From: Mucilaginibacter_A sp964244955
GTDB taxonomy: Bacteria > Bacteroidota > Bacteroidia > Sphingobacteriales > Sphingobacteriaceae
Reading direction: 5' to 3'
Assembly: GCA_964244955.1 (NCBI GenBank)
Contig: CAXTKQ010000042.1
Span: forward strand, 1 to 27,383
DNA length: 27,383 nucleotides
In this document: positions 15,849 through 25,700 of the stretch, one piece after another
Layout of the letters: each line of letters opens with the position of its first letter
How positions within the stretch are numbered: position 1 is the first letter of the stretch
Position numbers and translations under genes: made by a program
Notes under the pieces: generated by a model
Databases searched by the model: none
What the model saw: the letters and a program-made list of their open reading frames with translations, nothing else
What the model was told of the DNA's origin: nothing

Positions 15849-17237
15849 ATGCTAAAATTCAAGGTTGTTATATCGCTTCTAACTATTTTCTATACCCTAC
15901 CTGTCTTTTCTCAAAAAAAAGGGGACTCGACTACCCTCACCATAAAAAATTTAATACCCACAACGCATGATTATGTAACCATAAACTATAACGACCGGTA
16001 TTATGACTTTAAATATAAGGTCTTGACCGATCAAAAAACCACATTTTCTTTTCCGGCCGATGAAAAATACAAAGTCCTTTTATTCCGTTACAATAATCTC
16101 TCCTTTAGTTATTTGGTATTTACAGGCGATTCTCTGGAAATAACTTATGATAAAAATAATAACCTTAAGGCCAGATCGCTCAGCAACCACCCCTTTATCA
16201 AAATATCTGAGGAGATCCATGATAAGGCAGGTGATATGTTTGATCTTAATTTTGAATCCGTTTCTTATAAAAGGCTAAACAGCTATTTGAATTCCATTTA
16301 TGAAAATTATACAAAAAGTCGGCATATATTAGACTCAATAAGCATATTTCTATCGCTTGATACCAACCAGCACCGTGTTTTCCAATCTGAACTTTACGGT
16401 AGGTATTTATTGGATAAACTTAGGCCATTTTACCAACAAAGACCATTAAATACCGATTCCCTCCCCCCTAACTATAAAAAAGAGATGGAGGAGTTAAGGG
16501 GCTATTTCAACGGAAAGGAAATAAACAGGAACACAAATGAAAACCGTATGGCTGCTCATGAATATTTTAAATACTATTTGTGCAATCATAAACAGCCCCA
16601 AACCTTAAAAGAAGCTTTGATTGTTTTGCAACAGAACTTTGATTCGTACTGGCAGGACATATTGGCTTTTAGTTACATCAAAGAGAATTACCCCATGCTG
16701 AGGATCAGTGAAAAACCGCTTATTGAAAGTTACAAACACAGTTTGGCATCGGTTGGCAATGCCAATTACCTCTCTGTTTTAGAATCAAAGTATTTAGACC
16801 TTAAACAGGAAGACGTTGCATCGGCTCAGTTTATAACAATTAAAGGGGACAAAGTATCTTTAAAAGATATCTTGTCAAAAAACAAAGGAAAGACTTTGTA
16901 CATTGATTTTTGGGCCTCCTGGTGCGTACCTTGTATAGGTGAAATGCCTGCTTCTGAAAAGCTAAGGCAGCAGTTTACGGGCAAGGACGTTGTTTTTTTA
17001 TATATATCTATTGACAAGGACAAAGACAAATGGACAAAAGCAGCACAAAAATTAAAGTTGACCGACAATAGTTTTATGTTATCAGCAGAAAACAACCTTT
17101 TAATAGAAAAACTAAGTGTAAAAAGCATTCCGCGATATATAATTGTTGATAAAAACAATTCGGTTTTAGATCAAAACGCACTGAGGCCAAGTGACCCGAA
17201 AATAGCTGCTGGCCTTGCAAAAATTATTTCTCCGTAA
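15849..17237 (+). CDS. Secreted TlpA-like thioredoxin-fold oxidoreductase
   Basis: A 462-residue exported protein: signal peptide at 1-21 (VVISLLTIFYTLPVFSQ), a long helical and beta-containing middle part of unknown role (about 25-310), and a C-terminal thioredoxin domain (about 325-460) with LYIDFWASWCVPCIGEMPAS, in which Cys359 and Cys362 are the redox pair, and a later cis-proline region KSIPRYIIVDK. TlpA/ResA-type proteins reduce or exchange disulfides in the periplasm; this architecture is expanded in Bacteroidota and is often annotated as an AhpC/TSA family protein. It has A/T-richer codon use than the trxB side. A promoter-like pair lies upstream. The substrate is unknown. Confidence 0.88.
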   Translation: MLKFKVVISLLTIFYTLPVFSQKKGDSTTLTIKNLIPTTHDYVTINYNDRYYDFKYKVLTDQKTTFSFPADEKYKVLLFRYNNLSFSYLVFTGDSLEITYDKNNNLKARSLSNHPFIKISEEIHDKAGDMFDLNFESVSYKRLNSYLNSIYENYTKSRHILDSISIFLSLDTNQHRVFQSELYGRYLLDKLRPFYQQRPLNTDSLPPNYKKEMEELRGYFNGKEINRNTNENRMAAHEYFKYYLCNHKQPQTLKEALIVLQQNFDSYWQDILAFSYIKENYPMLRISEKPLIESYKHSLASVGNANYLSVLESKYLDLKQEDVASAQFITIKGDKVSLKDILSKNKGKTLYIDFWASWCVPCIGEMPASEKLRQQFTGKDVVFLYISIDKDKDKWTKAAQKLKLTDNSFMLSAENNLLIEKLSVKSIPRYIIVDKNNSVLDQNALRPSDPKIAAGLAKIISP

Positions 17238-17282
17238 TCGGTTTATATTAGAGCTATTTTAAATTTTATTTAACCTGTTTCT

Positions 17283-17373
17283 AATACTTCTTTTATGCCA
17301 TAAAAAACACATCAAGGTTTTATATTTGATTATAGAATCCAAACACCAGTTTTATAGGCATAAAAGAAGCATT
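17283..17373. repeat. Inverted pair of the dispersed word (91 bp) between the TlpA-like and TMEM175-like genes
   Basis: AATACTTCTTTTA (17283-17295) followed by TGCCATAAAA faces TTTATAGGCATAAAAGAAGC (17351-17370) plus ATT. The ends pair over about 17 nt with few mismatches. It could form a stem-loop after the upstream gene. Confidence 0.75.
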
Positions 17374-17395
17374 TATTAACTTGTACTTTTTAAAT

Positions 17396-17427
17396 TTTGA
17401 TCTTGTAAAAATCAATTTTAACTTTTG
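17396..17427 (+). promoter_or_regulatory. Putative promoter of the TMEM175-like gene
   Basis: TTTG (17396-17399), 19 nt, then TAACTTTTG (17419-17427), one base longer than TAnnTTTG. It ends 16 nt before the ATG. Confidence 0.45.
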
Positions 17428-17443
17428 TGCTTAAATTGCATAC

Positions 17444-18054
17444 ATGCAAAAAACACGTTTAGAAGCATTCAGCGATGGTGTAATTGCCATCATCATTACC
17501 ATCATGGTTTTGGAACTCAAGGTTCCGCATGATGATAGTTTACAGGCAATGCTGGCTTTATTGCCCGTGTTTTTAAGTTACGTGCTTAGTTTTGTTTACG
17601 TCGGCATTTACTGGAACAACCACCACCATATGTTATTTGCCGTTGATAAGATAAACGGCAAAGTATTGTGGGCCAATTTGCATTTGCTGTTTTGGCTGTC
17701 CCTGATCCCGTTTGCAACCGAATGGATGGGCGAAAACAACTTTACAAAATGGCCGGTCGTTGTTTACGGAAGTATATTGTTGATGAANNNNNNNNNNGTG
17801 TTGCTTATTCTATTTTGGCAAAAATATTAATTGGCCAGGCCGGCAAAAACTCAAAACTTGCAAAGGCATTTGGCAAAGATTGGAAAGGCAAAAGCTCGGT
17901 CCTTTTTTATGTAACGGCCCTTGGGTTTGCGTTCGTCAACACCAAAATAAGCCTGGCAATTTTTGCGGCCGTTGCCCTGATCTGGTTTATCCCGGACAAA
18001 AGGATTGAACATGAAGTTTTAAACCAGTATCAACCCAAAAAAGTTGAGGGTTAA
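17444..18054 (+). CDS. TMEM175-family (DUF1211) potassium channel-like membrane protein, frame broken by an assembly gap
   Basis: The N-terminus RLEAFSDGVIAIIITIMVLE carries the FSDG signature of the first membrane helix of bacterial TMEM175 proteins, which form leak-like potassium channels. Further hydrophobic segments follow (MLALLPVFLSYVLSFVYVGI, HLLFWLSLIPFATEWM) and, beyond the gap, VLFYVTALGFAFVNTKISLA and LAIFAAVALIWFIPDKRIEH. The first half is in one frame (from 17444) and the second half in another (to 18054), and the switch falls at the 10 N at 17788-17797. I therefore annotate one gene of about 204 codons, the usual family length, whose frameshift is an artefact of the arbitrary gap size rather than a real mutation. 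Confidence 0.82.
17788..17797. other. Assembly gap (10 N) inside the TMEM175-like gene
   Basis: Ten N of arbitrary length; the real missing sequence must restore the frame. Confidence 0.98.
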
Positions 18055-18067
18055 GAAAGTATTCCCG

Positions 18068-19327
18068 CTAAATCCTGCGCTTCAAAGTCAGCATTACTTT
18101 TGCCTGAACGTTGTGGTGCAGCACTTCCAGCAACAGCGTCCGTTCGTTTTTTGAACGCAAAATATCGTCTACTTCCTGCAAACTCATGTGCTTTACTTCT
18201 TTAAAATTGATGGCCAGCAGTTCGTCGTCTTTTTCAATCCCCAGCAAATCTGCCGCCGAACCTGGTTCTACCCTACAAACAATAATCCGGTTTAAACCCG
18301 CTCCTGCCGAATAGTACTCCATGCCGCTCATATCGTGTTCAAAAGGCTCTTTAAACTTGTAATTTGGCTTGAGGCAAAGATAGCCTTGCTGGTAATCAAA
18401 CAGCATCACAAAACGTTTCAGCAAATCAACGCCAATGCTGCCGTTGCGTTTTACGGCATCCAACTTTCCCATTACGCTGCACGAATCCGGAAAAGCGGCA
18501 ATAACCTGTTTAAATTGATAGGTCCCGATCTCCATCAAATCCACACGGCTCATGTAACCGTTTACCGGCCCGCTCAAACCTACGCCCAAATTAGCTGCGG
18601 CAATGTATTTTTCGGGCATGCTGCCATTGTTATTCCAGCCGCTTTCTACCGATAAAGGATGGCCTGCGCCCAAATCAACAATCAGTTTTAGCGGAACAGA
18701 AGAGCCTTGGTTGAAATTGATATTGGCAAACAGATAAGGTTTTTTCCCTTCAATCTGCAAGGGAATTTTAGTCCATTTTCTGCAGCCCGGCAATTTATTG
18801 GTGCCAAAAGCAGTAACGGTGCTATCGGCAAAATTGATTTTTACGGGGAAACTGTTAAAAAAATCATAACCGATTAAACCATGTATCGGGACGCCGGCAA
18901 ACCCGGAAAGCTCTAAAACATCTTTGCCCAAAAGGGCGGCCGATACATCATCTGCTTCAATGTCCCCTATTTTTACATGCAAGGCCGAAACCAGCCAGGC
19001 GTCCAGGTCTTCGCCTTCGCCCAAACCGGTGATCTTTAATTTCTTTTTGTATTTTAGGTTGAGGGAATCCAACAGCAACGGATCGGTGATCATCATATAA
19101 CCGCAACCGGTATCAAGCACAAAATTGTATGGGCCGCGGTTGTTGATTTTGGCCTGTACAATCAGCATGTTCCGCACAAACTTAAAATGCACCTCGGCTT
19201 TGTTTTGCCTGCCCGAAATCCTGAAAACCTGCTGGGCACAAACGGGCAAAGGCTTTTCCGTCAGCCAAAAAACAGCCAACAACAAAAAGCATCCGCAGCA
19301 ATGCCGTTGCAACCAGGAAACCAACAC
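18068..19327 (-). CDS. Retropepsin-like aspartic protease with C-terminal PDZ domain
   Basis: A 419-residue exported protein. It starts at a GTG (19327); the frame is closed by a stop four codons upstream and the first in-frame ATG would remove the signal segment CFLLLAVFWLTEKPLPVCAQ. Residues about 45-170 and 185-310 form two aspartyl-protease-like lobes: YNFVLDTGCGYMMI has the active DTG (Asp72), while the second half has LIVDLGAGHPLSV, a weaker DxGA site. Residues about 335-405 are a PDZ domain (VEPGSAADLLGIEKDDELLA). The family is common in Bacteroidota, probably acting in the periplasm; substrates are not known. It is convergent with the TMEM175-like gene, 13 bp away. Confidence 0.85.
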   Translation of the reverse strand: MLVSWLQRHCCGCFLLLAVFWLTEKPLPVCAQQVFRISGRQNKAEVHFKFVRNMLIVQAKINNRGPYNFVLDTGCGYMMITDPLLLDSLNLKYKKKLKITGLGEGEDLDAWLVSALHVKIGDIEADDVSAALLGKDVLELSGFAGVPIHGLIGYDFFNSFPVKINFADSTVTAFGTNKLPGCRKWTKIPLQIEGKKPYLFANINFNQGSSVPLKLIVDLGAGHPLSVESGWNNNGSMPEKYIAAANLGVGLSGPVNGYMSRVDLMEIGTYQFKQVIAAFPDSCSVMGKLDAVKRNGSIGVDLLKRFVMLFDYQQGYLCLKPNYKFKEPFEHDMSGMEYYSAGAGLNRIIVCRVEPGSAADLLGIEKDDELLAINFKEVKHMSLQEVDDILRSKNERTLLLEVLHHNVQAKVMLTLKRRI

Positions 19328-19372
19328 GGTAACGTTTATTTAGGTGAAGTAAATTTATAAATATTTGATGGT

Positions 19373-19440
19373 AATACTGTTTTTATGGCATAAAATTTTT
19401 TGTGCAGTTTAGTTAAAAAAGTAGTGGTAAAAGAAGCATT
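19373..19440. repeat. Inverted pair: AATACTGTTTTTA and TAAAAGAAGCATT (68 bp)
   Basis: The left arm (19373-19385) is the sister-word variant and the right arm (19428-19440) is an exact core copy. This is the one pair that mixes the two words. Confidence 0.65.
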
Positions 19441-19446
19441 GGCCAT

Positions 19447-19582
19447 CTTTTTGCCATATAGCAAAAAGGGGCTGAACCCGGGCGGAAATTGGTGTCTATC
19501 CGATTAGCTATTAAAAACTAAATCCGTTTTAAGGCAGTATTTTATGCCGGTGCTTGCCCGTCTATTTAAGGCGGGCTTTTTT
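19447..19582 (+). ncRNA. Possible structured small RNA ending in a terminator
   Basis: A perfect hairpin CTTTTTGC-CATATA-GCAAAAAG (19447-19468) is followed by GGG/CCC and GATTAG/CTAAATC pairings and a GC-rich hairpin GCCCGTC-TATTTAA-GGCGGGC followed by TTTTTT. There is no plus-strand gene upstream for 1.5 kb for this terminator to serve. I do not recognise an RNA family. Inference only. Confidence 0.25.
19552..19582 (+). terminator. Orphan Rho-independent terminator
   Basis: The stem GCCCGTC/GGCGGGC (6 of 7 pairs plus G-U) with a 7-nt loop and a following T run is a good plus-strand terminator, but the nearest plus-strand gene ends at 18054, with a minus-strand gene in between. Confidence 0.6.
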
Positions 19583-19616
19583 GTTTTCGGCCGCAACCTT
19601 CCTGATTTTATGCCGG

Positions 19617-19629
19617 TAAAAGAAGTATG
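19617..19629 (+). repeat. Dispersed word TAAAAGAAGTATG downstream of the adhesin gene
   Basis: A core copy with the left flank TTTTATGCCGG. It lies 75 bp past the adhesin stop codon. Confidence 0.75.
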
Positions 19630-19704
19630 CCCAATAGCTGGCATTGCGGCTTGTTCGCGTCCCGGATTCAACATCAATTAAAAAAATAAAAAATAACTGT
19701 TGCT

Positions 19705-22700
19705 TTACCGCAAAATGGTAACCGGCCCGGAAAGCAGTTTGCCATGTGTTTTCAGGTTGATGATATAATAATAAGTACCAACAGGCAGTAATTGGTTATT
19801 GTAAGTTCCGTTCCAGGGCACACCATAACCTTCGGAAAAAAATAATTGGGTGCCATAACGGTTAAATATTTTTACGGTGATACCGGGATAACTGTCCAGT
19901 TCTTTTATTGCCCAGGTATCGTTAATGCCATCGCCATTGGGTGTAAATGTGTTTGGTATTTTAATGGGTTTAAGCACTTTTACAAAAACATGGTCTTGGG
20001 CAATGCAACCGGCGGCCCCGGTAACGGTTAAGGTATAAGTGGCATCTTCCAAGCCCATAAATACCGGTGTTTTTAATTTGCTGTCGCTTAGTTGCTGGTT
20101 CGGTGTCCAGGAGTAAGTTAGCCCGGTTCCGGTTACTGCCGGTTGCAAAACTACTTTTTCGTTTTGCATTACATATAAATCTGCACCGGCATTTACTTTT
20201 GGCGGTTCGATTAACTGCAATTTCATTTGACTGGAAACAGGTGCGCAATTGCCCGTAGACGTGAGCGTAAGTACGAAGCTTTTGTCAAACTTGTCTTTCT
20301 CACTCGGAATATAACGTGCATCCAGACTGGTTTTAGACGGATTGAAAACGCCCGTGCCCGAACTCGACCAGGTTCCGCCTTCGGCGTTACTTACTTTACC
20401 ATTTAAATTAACCACATCATCCATACAAACTTCCTGGTCTTTCCCAGCAACAACAACTGGAAACGGTTTGATATTGAACCTAAACGAAGACGAAGCGATT
20501 GCACAAGGCGCAGTATTTGTAGCAGTTAGCGTTAAAACAACACCTCCGTTTGCAATATCCGCTGCAGATGCAAGGTAAGTGCCTTTTAAATTGGTATTTC
20601 CGGCTGTAAAAGTGCCGCTGCCGCTGGTAGTCCAACTGCCGGTTGTGGTGCCGCCGCCGATACTGCCTGAAAGTGTTGCGACGGGGTTACCGGCACAAGC
20701 CGTTTGATCTACGCCCGCCGTTACTACCGGCGGCTGGTTGACCATCACGTGTGCAACGCCTGCATTGCTGGTACAACCATTTACGGTAACCGTTAAGCTG
20801 TACTTGCCCGCCTGTGCTTCTTTTACCGATGTAATTTCCGGATTTTGAAAGTTAGAGGTAAACCCATTTGGCCCCTTCCATTGGTAACTTGCTCCTGCAA
20901 TTGCTGCAGCAGTCAGTTTGATATTCTGCCCAACGCAAACCGGACTATTACTGCTTACGCTTGGCGCATCAGGCGTTTGGTTCACTTTTATGTTGATAAA
21001 AGCAGTATTAACTACCGTACAGCCGGGCGTAGCAATCACAACCGTGTACCGGCCCTGGTTTGCAGTAGTTGCGTTAGCAAGAACAGGGTTTTGCAGGGTC
21101 GAGGTAAAACCGTTTGGACCAGTCCATTTGTAAAGACTACCATCAGCAGATTTACAATTGATTTCTATCGAAGTGCCGCTACAAACCGGACTGTTACTGC
21201 TCAAAACAGGTTGTGCAGGCAATTCATTTACCACAACCGTTATTGATGCTACCGGAGCTGTACAACCGTTAACGGTAGCCAGAACAGCGTAAGTACCAGA
21301 GTTTGCAGGTGTTGCGGCCGGGATCACCGGGTTTTGGATGGAAGAAGTAAACCCGTTAGGCCCAGTCCATTGATAGCTTGCACCTGTAATTGTTGATGCC
21401 GTTAAGGAAAGGCTGGTTGTAGCGCAAACCGGGCTGTTGCTGCTTACTGTTGGAGCCGATGGTATCGGATTAACTAAAACCGCAACCATTCCCGCTGTGC
21501 TTGTACATCCGTTAACCATAGCTTTAACGGTATAAGTGCCTGATGCGGCAATGGTAGCCTGATCAATAACCGGATTTTGAAGCGAAGAAGTAAAACCATT
21601 TGGCCCTGTCCAACTGTAACTGGCACCCGGGGTCAGGCTGGCTGAAAACTGAAGCTTTTCGCCGGCACAAACTGGTCCGTTACCGGAAGCGACAGGAGCT
21701 GCAGGCGTTGGATTGATAACAACAGCTATCGTTCCGGCCTCACTCAAACAACCGTTTACATTGGTTATCAACGTATAATTTCCTTGTGCTGCCAAAGCAA
21801 CATTGGCTATTTCCGGGTTTTGCAAATGAGAGGTAAAACCGTTCGGGCCAGTCCAATTGTAAGTTGCACCGGTAACGGCGGCCGTACCCAGCATCAAACT
21901 TGTTCCGGTACAAACCGGCGAATTGCTGCTTAAAACAGGCGTTGCCGGTTTTGGGTTTACGGTGATGGTAAATGTTGCAGTTTCGCCCGTACACTCATCA
22001 TGCAAAGGCGTAACCCTATAAGTAATAGTTCCGGCAGTTGTGCCCGAATTGATAAACGTTTGAGCCGGAATTACATTTGTTCCGCTTGTTGTATTCATGC
22101 TGATGCCGTTTGTAGCTGTTGCAATCCAGGTAAAAGTAGTTCCGTTAATGTTAGAGGTTAGCGTTACCGGAGCCGAGGTTTCTCCCGAACAGATTACCTG
22201 GCTAAAAGAAGTATTGCTGATTGCAGGCGTTGGGTTTACGGTTACGGTATAAGTAAAAACCGGGCCGGTACAACTGTTTGCTTCGGGAATGATCAAATAA
22301 TTGACGGCAATTGGAGCGGATGTGGTGTTGATCAAAGCTTCGGTAATGCTGTTACCGCTTTGATTGCTCACCGCCGCATTGCTGATGCCAGTTACTGTTG
22401 CCCGGCTCCAGTTAAAAGTTACTCCGTTTACATCACTTTTGATGGTATAATTCTGTGCAGTTCCGCTGCAACTTGTTCCGTTTGAAACACTTCTAATGGT
22501 AGCAACCGGATTAACCGTAACCTGATATTGAAACGGGTTTCCGGCACAGCCATTGATACTTGGGATAATCGTATAAGTTACCCCAACAGGCACAGATGTT
22601 GTATTGGTCAGGCTTTCGGTGATCCTATCACTGCTTTCTCCACTAACTGCCGGATTGCTGATGCCGGTTACAGAAGTCCTGCTCCAGCTAAAGGTTGCGT

Positions 22701-25700
22701 TGTTTACCTCACTCTTAATCAGATAATTTTGCGCCGTCCCGCTGCAAACAGTCCCGCTTGCTGCACTATTAATAGTTAGTGTTGGATTTACGGTTACGGT
22801 ATAAGTAAAAGCCGGGCCCGAACAATCATTAGCCGTTGGAACGATGATGTAGTTGACAGCAAGCGGCGCATTTGTTGTGTTGGTCAAAGCTTCGCTGATG
22901 ACATTACTGCTTTGATTGCTCACGGCCGCGTTGCTGATGCCGTTTACGGCTGCACGGCTCCACTCAAAAGTAGTACCGGCTACATCACCGGCAAGTATAT
23001 AATTCTGGGAAGTACCGTTACAAACCGTTCCCGCAGCTTCGCTGGAAACAGAAACATGAGGTGTTGGATTTACCTTTACAGTATAATTAAAAGGCAAACC
23101 GGTACAATTATTCGCTTCGGGAACAATGGTGTAGGTTACCGCAACAGGTGATGTTGTGGTATTAATGAGCTTTTCCGTGATTGCAGCACTGGTTTGATTG
23201 CTTACTTCCGCGTTACTGATTCCGGCAATCGCGGCTCTGCTCCACGAAAAAGTTGTGCCGCTGACGTTACTGCCAATGATATAGTTTTGATCAGTTTCAT
23301 TGCAAATCGGGTTACTCGCATCACTGGTAACCGCTGGTGTCGGGTTAATCGTGATCTTAATTTCATCAACAGCAAAACCACACGGCCCGGCAGGATCATT
23401 CGTTGTTAAATAAAGTGTAACATTTGTTTCTCCCGGTGCTGGTGTATAGATGGTTTGTAATGATGTTGCATCCGAAAACGTTCCCGTTCCGCCAGACCAA
23501 CTTGCCGTGCTTGCACCTCCGCCTATGGTGCCATTTAGCGATACTGTTTGCCCAAAACAAACCTCTTTGTCGGTTCCGGCATTAACCGTAGCAAGCGGAT
23601 TAACGGTAACCGTATTGGTGGCAAAAGTAGCGGCACAACCGTTTGCTGCTGCAATGTCGTTTCGCACGGTATAAGTTCCCGGAACGGTTTGCTGCAAGTT
23701 AATTTCGCCGGTGCTGCTGTTGGCAAAAACCAAACCGGCATCCGCGCAACTAAAACTTCCGGCACTACTACCGGTTGGAAAAGTAGGCAGCGGATTATTT
23801 TGCTGCTGGCAATAAGGCCCGCCATAACTAAAAGTTGCATCCGGGCCCGGGGTTATGGAAACAGTGGTGCTGCTGCTGGTATAAACACAAGTGGTGTTGG
23901 TAACAAAAGTAACGGTATAAGTGCCAGGCGTGCTTCCACTTAAATTAATCTCGCCGGTATGGTTATCGCTAAAAACCAAACCGGCTGCCGATGCGCTAAA
24001 CGTACCACCGGAAGTGCTTGCAATAACCGGGACCGGATTGGTGCCCGTTTTACAAAATGTACTGGAAGGATAATGGAAAGCCGGATCTGTAGGCGGTATA
24101 ACCGTTACCGTAACCGGCGTACGCGCACTGGTGCAACCATCGGCAGAAGTAACATCAACATAAAAAGTTGTGGTTGAGGTAAGATTTTGTATGGTAAAAG
24201 AAGCATTGGTAGCAAGCGGTATCCCGCCTGAGGCAGCAGCGTACCAATTGTAAGTTCCTCCTGGAGCGGTTGCGGTTAAAGTGGCCGTGTTTCCACTGCA
24301 AATGGTTGTTCCGGAAGCAGTAGGTGCATCCGGCGCTTGGTTAACCGTTACCGTAACCGGTTTACGCGCACTGGTACAACCATCGGCAGAAGTTACATCA
24401 ACATAAAAAATGGTGGTTGATATTAAATTTTGTGCGGTAAAAGAAGCATTGGTTGCAAGCGGCGTTCCACCGGTTGAAGCGGCATACCAGTTATAAGTTC
24501 CGCCCGGAGCGGTTGCGGTTAGCGTAACCGGGTTTCCACTGCAAATTGTTGTTCCTGATGCAGTTGGCACAGCAGGAATTTGATTGACCGTTACCGTAAC
24601 TGCCGTACGCGAACTGGTACAACCATTAACCGTAGTTTGCACATAATAATTAGTTGTGCTTGATAAATTTGGGGTGGTAAAAGAAGCATTTCCGGATAAT
24701 TGTGTTCCGCCCGAAGCAGCATCAAACCACGCATAACTTCCGGCCGAGCCGCTTGCTGTTAACGTTGCCCGGCTACCGCTGCAAATTGATGTGTTGCTAA
24801 CAGTTGGCGCATCCGGAATTGGTGTAACGGTAACCGTAACCGGCGTACGCGCACTGGTGCAATTGTTAACCGTTGTTTGCACATAATACGTTTTGGTAGA
24901 GGTTAAAAAAGATGTGGTAAAAGAAGCATTGCCAGGAAGCGGCACGCTACCCGAAGGTACATCAAACCACTGGTAGCTTCCGCCGGGTGCCGTTGCAGTT
25001 AAAGTTGCGGTACCGCCGCTGCAAATATTGATTCCTGCTGCCGTTGGCGCATCCGGCGATTGGTTTACGGTAACTGTAACTTGTGTTATCAGGCTTGCGC
25101 AACCATTAACCGTAGTTTGCACATAATAGGTAGTTGTGTTTTGTAAAACCGGTGTGGTAAAAGAAGCACCGTTAGCGGGTAGCAAATTTCCCCCGGTTGC
25201 TGCATCAAACCATTGGTAACTTCCGGTTGAGCCGCTTGCGGTTAATGTTGCCTGGCTACCGCTGCAAATAGTTGTTCCGGAAGCTGTTGGTGCGTTTGGG
25301 GCCTGATTAACGGTTACCGTAATCGGCCTACGCGCGCTGGTACAACCATTTAGGGTAGTTTGTACATAGTAAGTGGTATTTGCCGTAAGCGCGGGCGTAG
25401 TAAACGTGGCGCCTGTTCCCTGCGGGGTTCCGCCGGTGGCTGCATTGTACCATTCGTAGCTTCCGCCGGGCGTAGTAGCGGTTAAGGTAGCTGTATTATT
25501 GATGCAAGTACTGGCATTGGCAGCCGTTGGTGCATCCGGAGTTTGGGCAGTAATTACCGCTACAGACTGCGAAACAGCAGGACAGTTCGGAATTTGATCG
25601 GCCACGGTAACGGTATAATTACCAACTGCAGAAACAGTAATGGGAGAAGTGTTTTGCGAAATTGACTGCCCGTCTTTTGCCCAGGAATAAGTATAAGCCG

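Larger units (their letters stand above)
19328..19704. other. Repeat-rich spacer upstream of the aspartic protease gene
   Basis: This 377-bp spacer holds an inverted pair of dispersed words (19373-19440), a perfect small hairpin (19447-19468), a structured stretch ending in a terminator-like hairpin (19552-19582), and another dispersed word (19617-19629). No coding region is supported. It also contains the 3' flank of the giant adhesin gene. Confidence 0.7.

Noticed and set aside
23535..23840. Long open frames on both strands within the adhesin gene
   Set aside because: They are out-of-frame shadows of a GC-richer repetitive coding region; only the 2253-codon frame gives signal peptide, domains and sorting tail.
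24060..25540. Regularly spaced repeats considered as a CRISPR array
   Set aside because: The period is 240 bp, the units are coding and diverged, and there are no short identical repeats with unique spacers.
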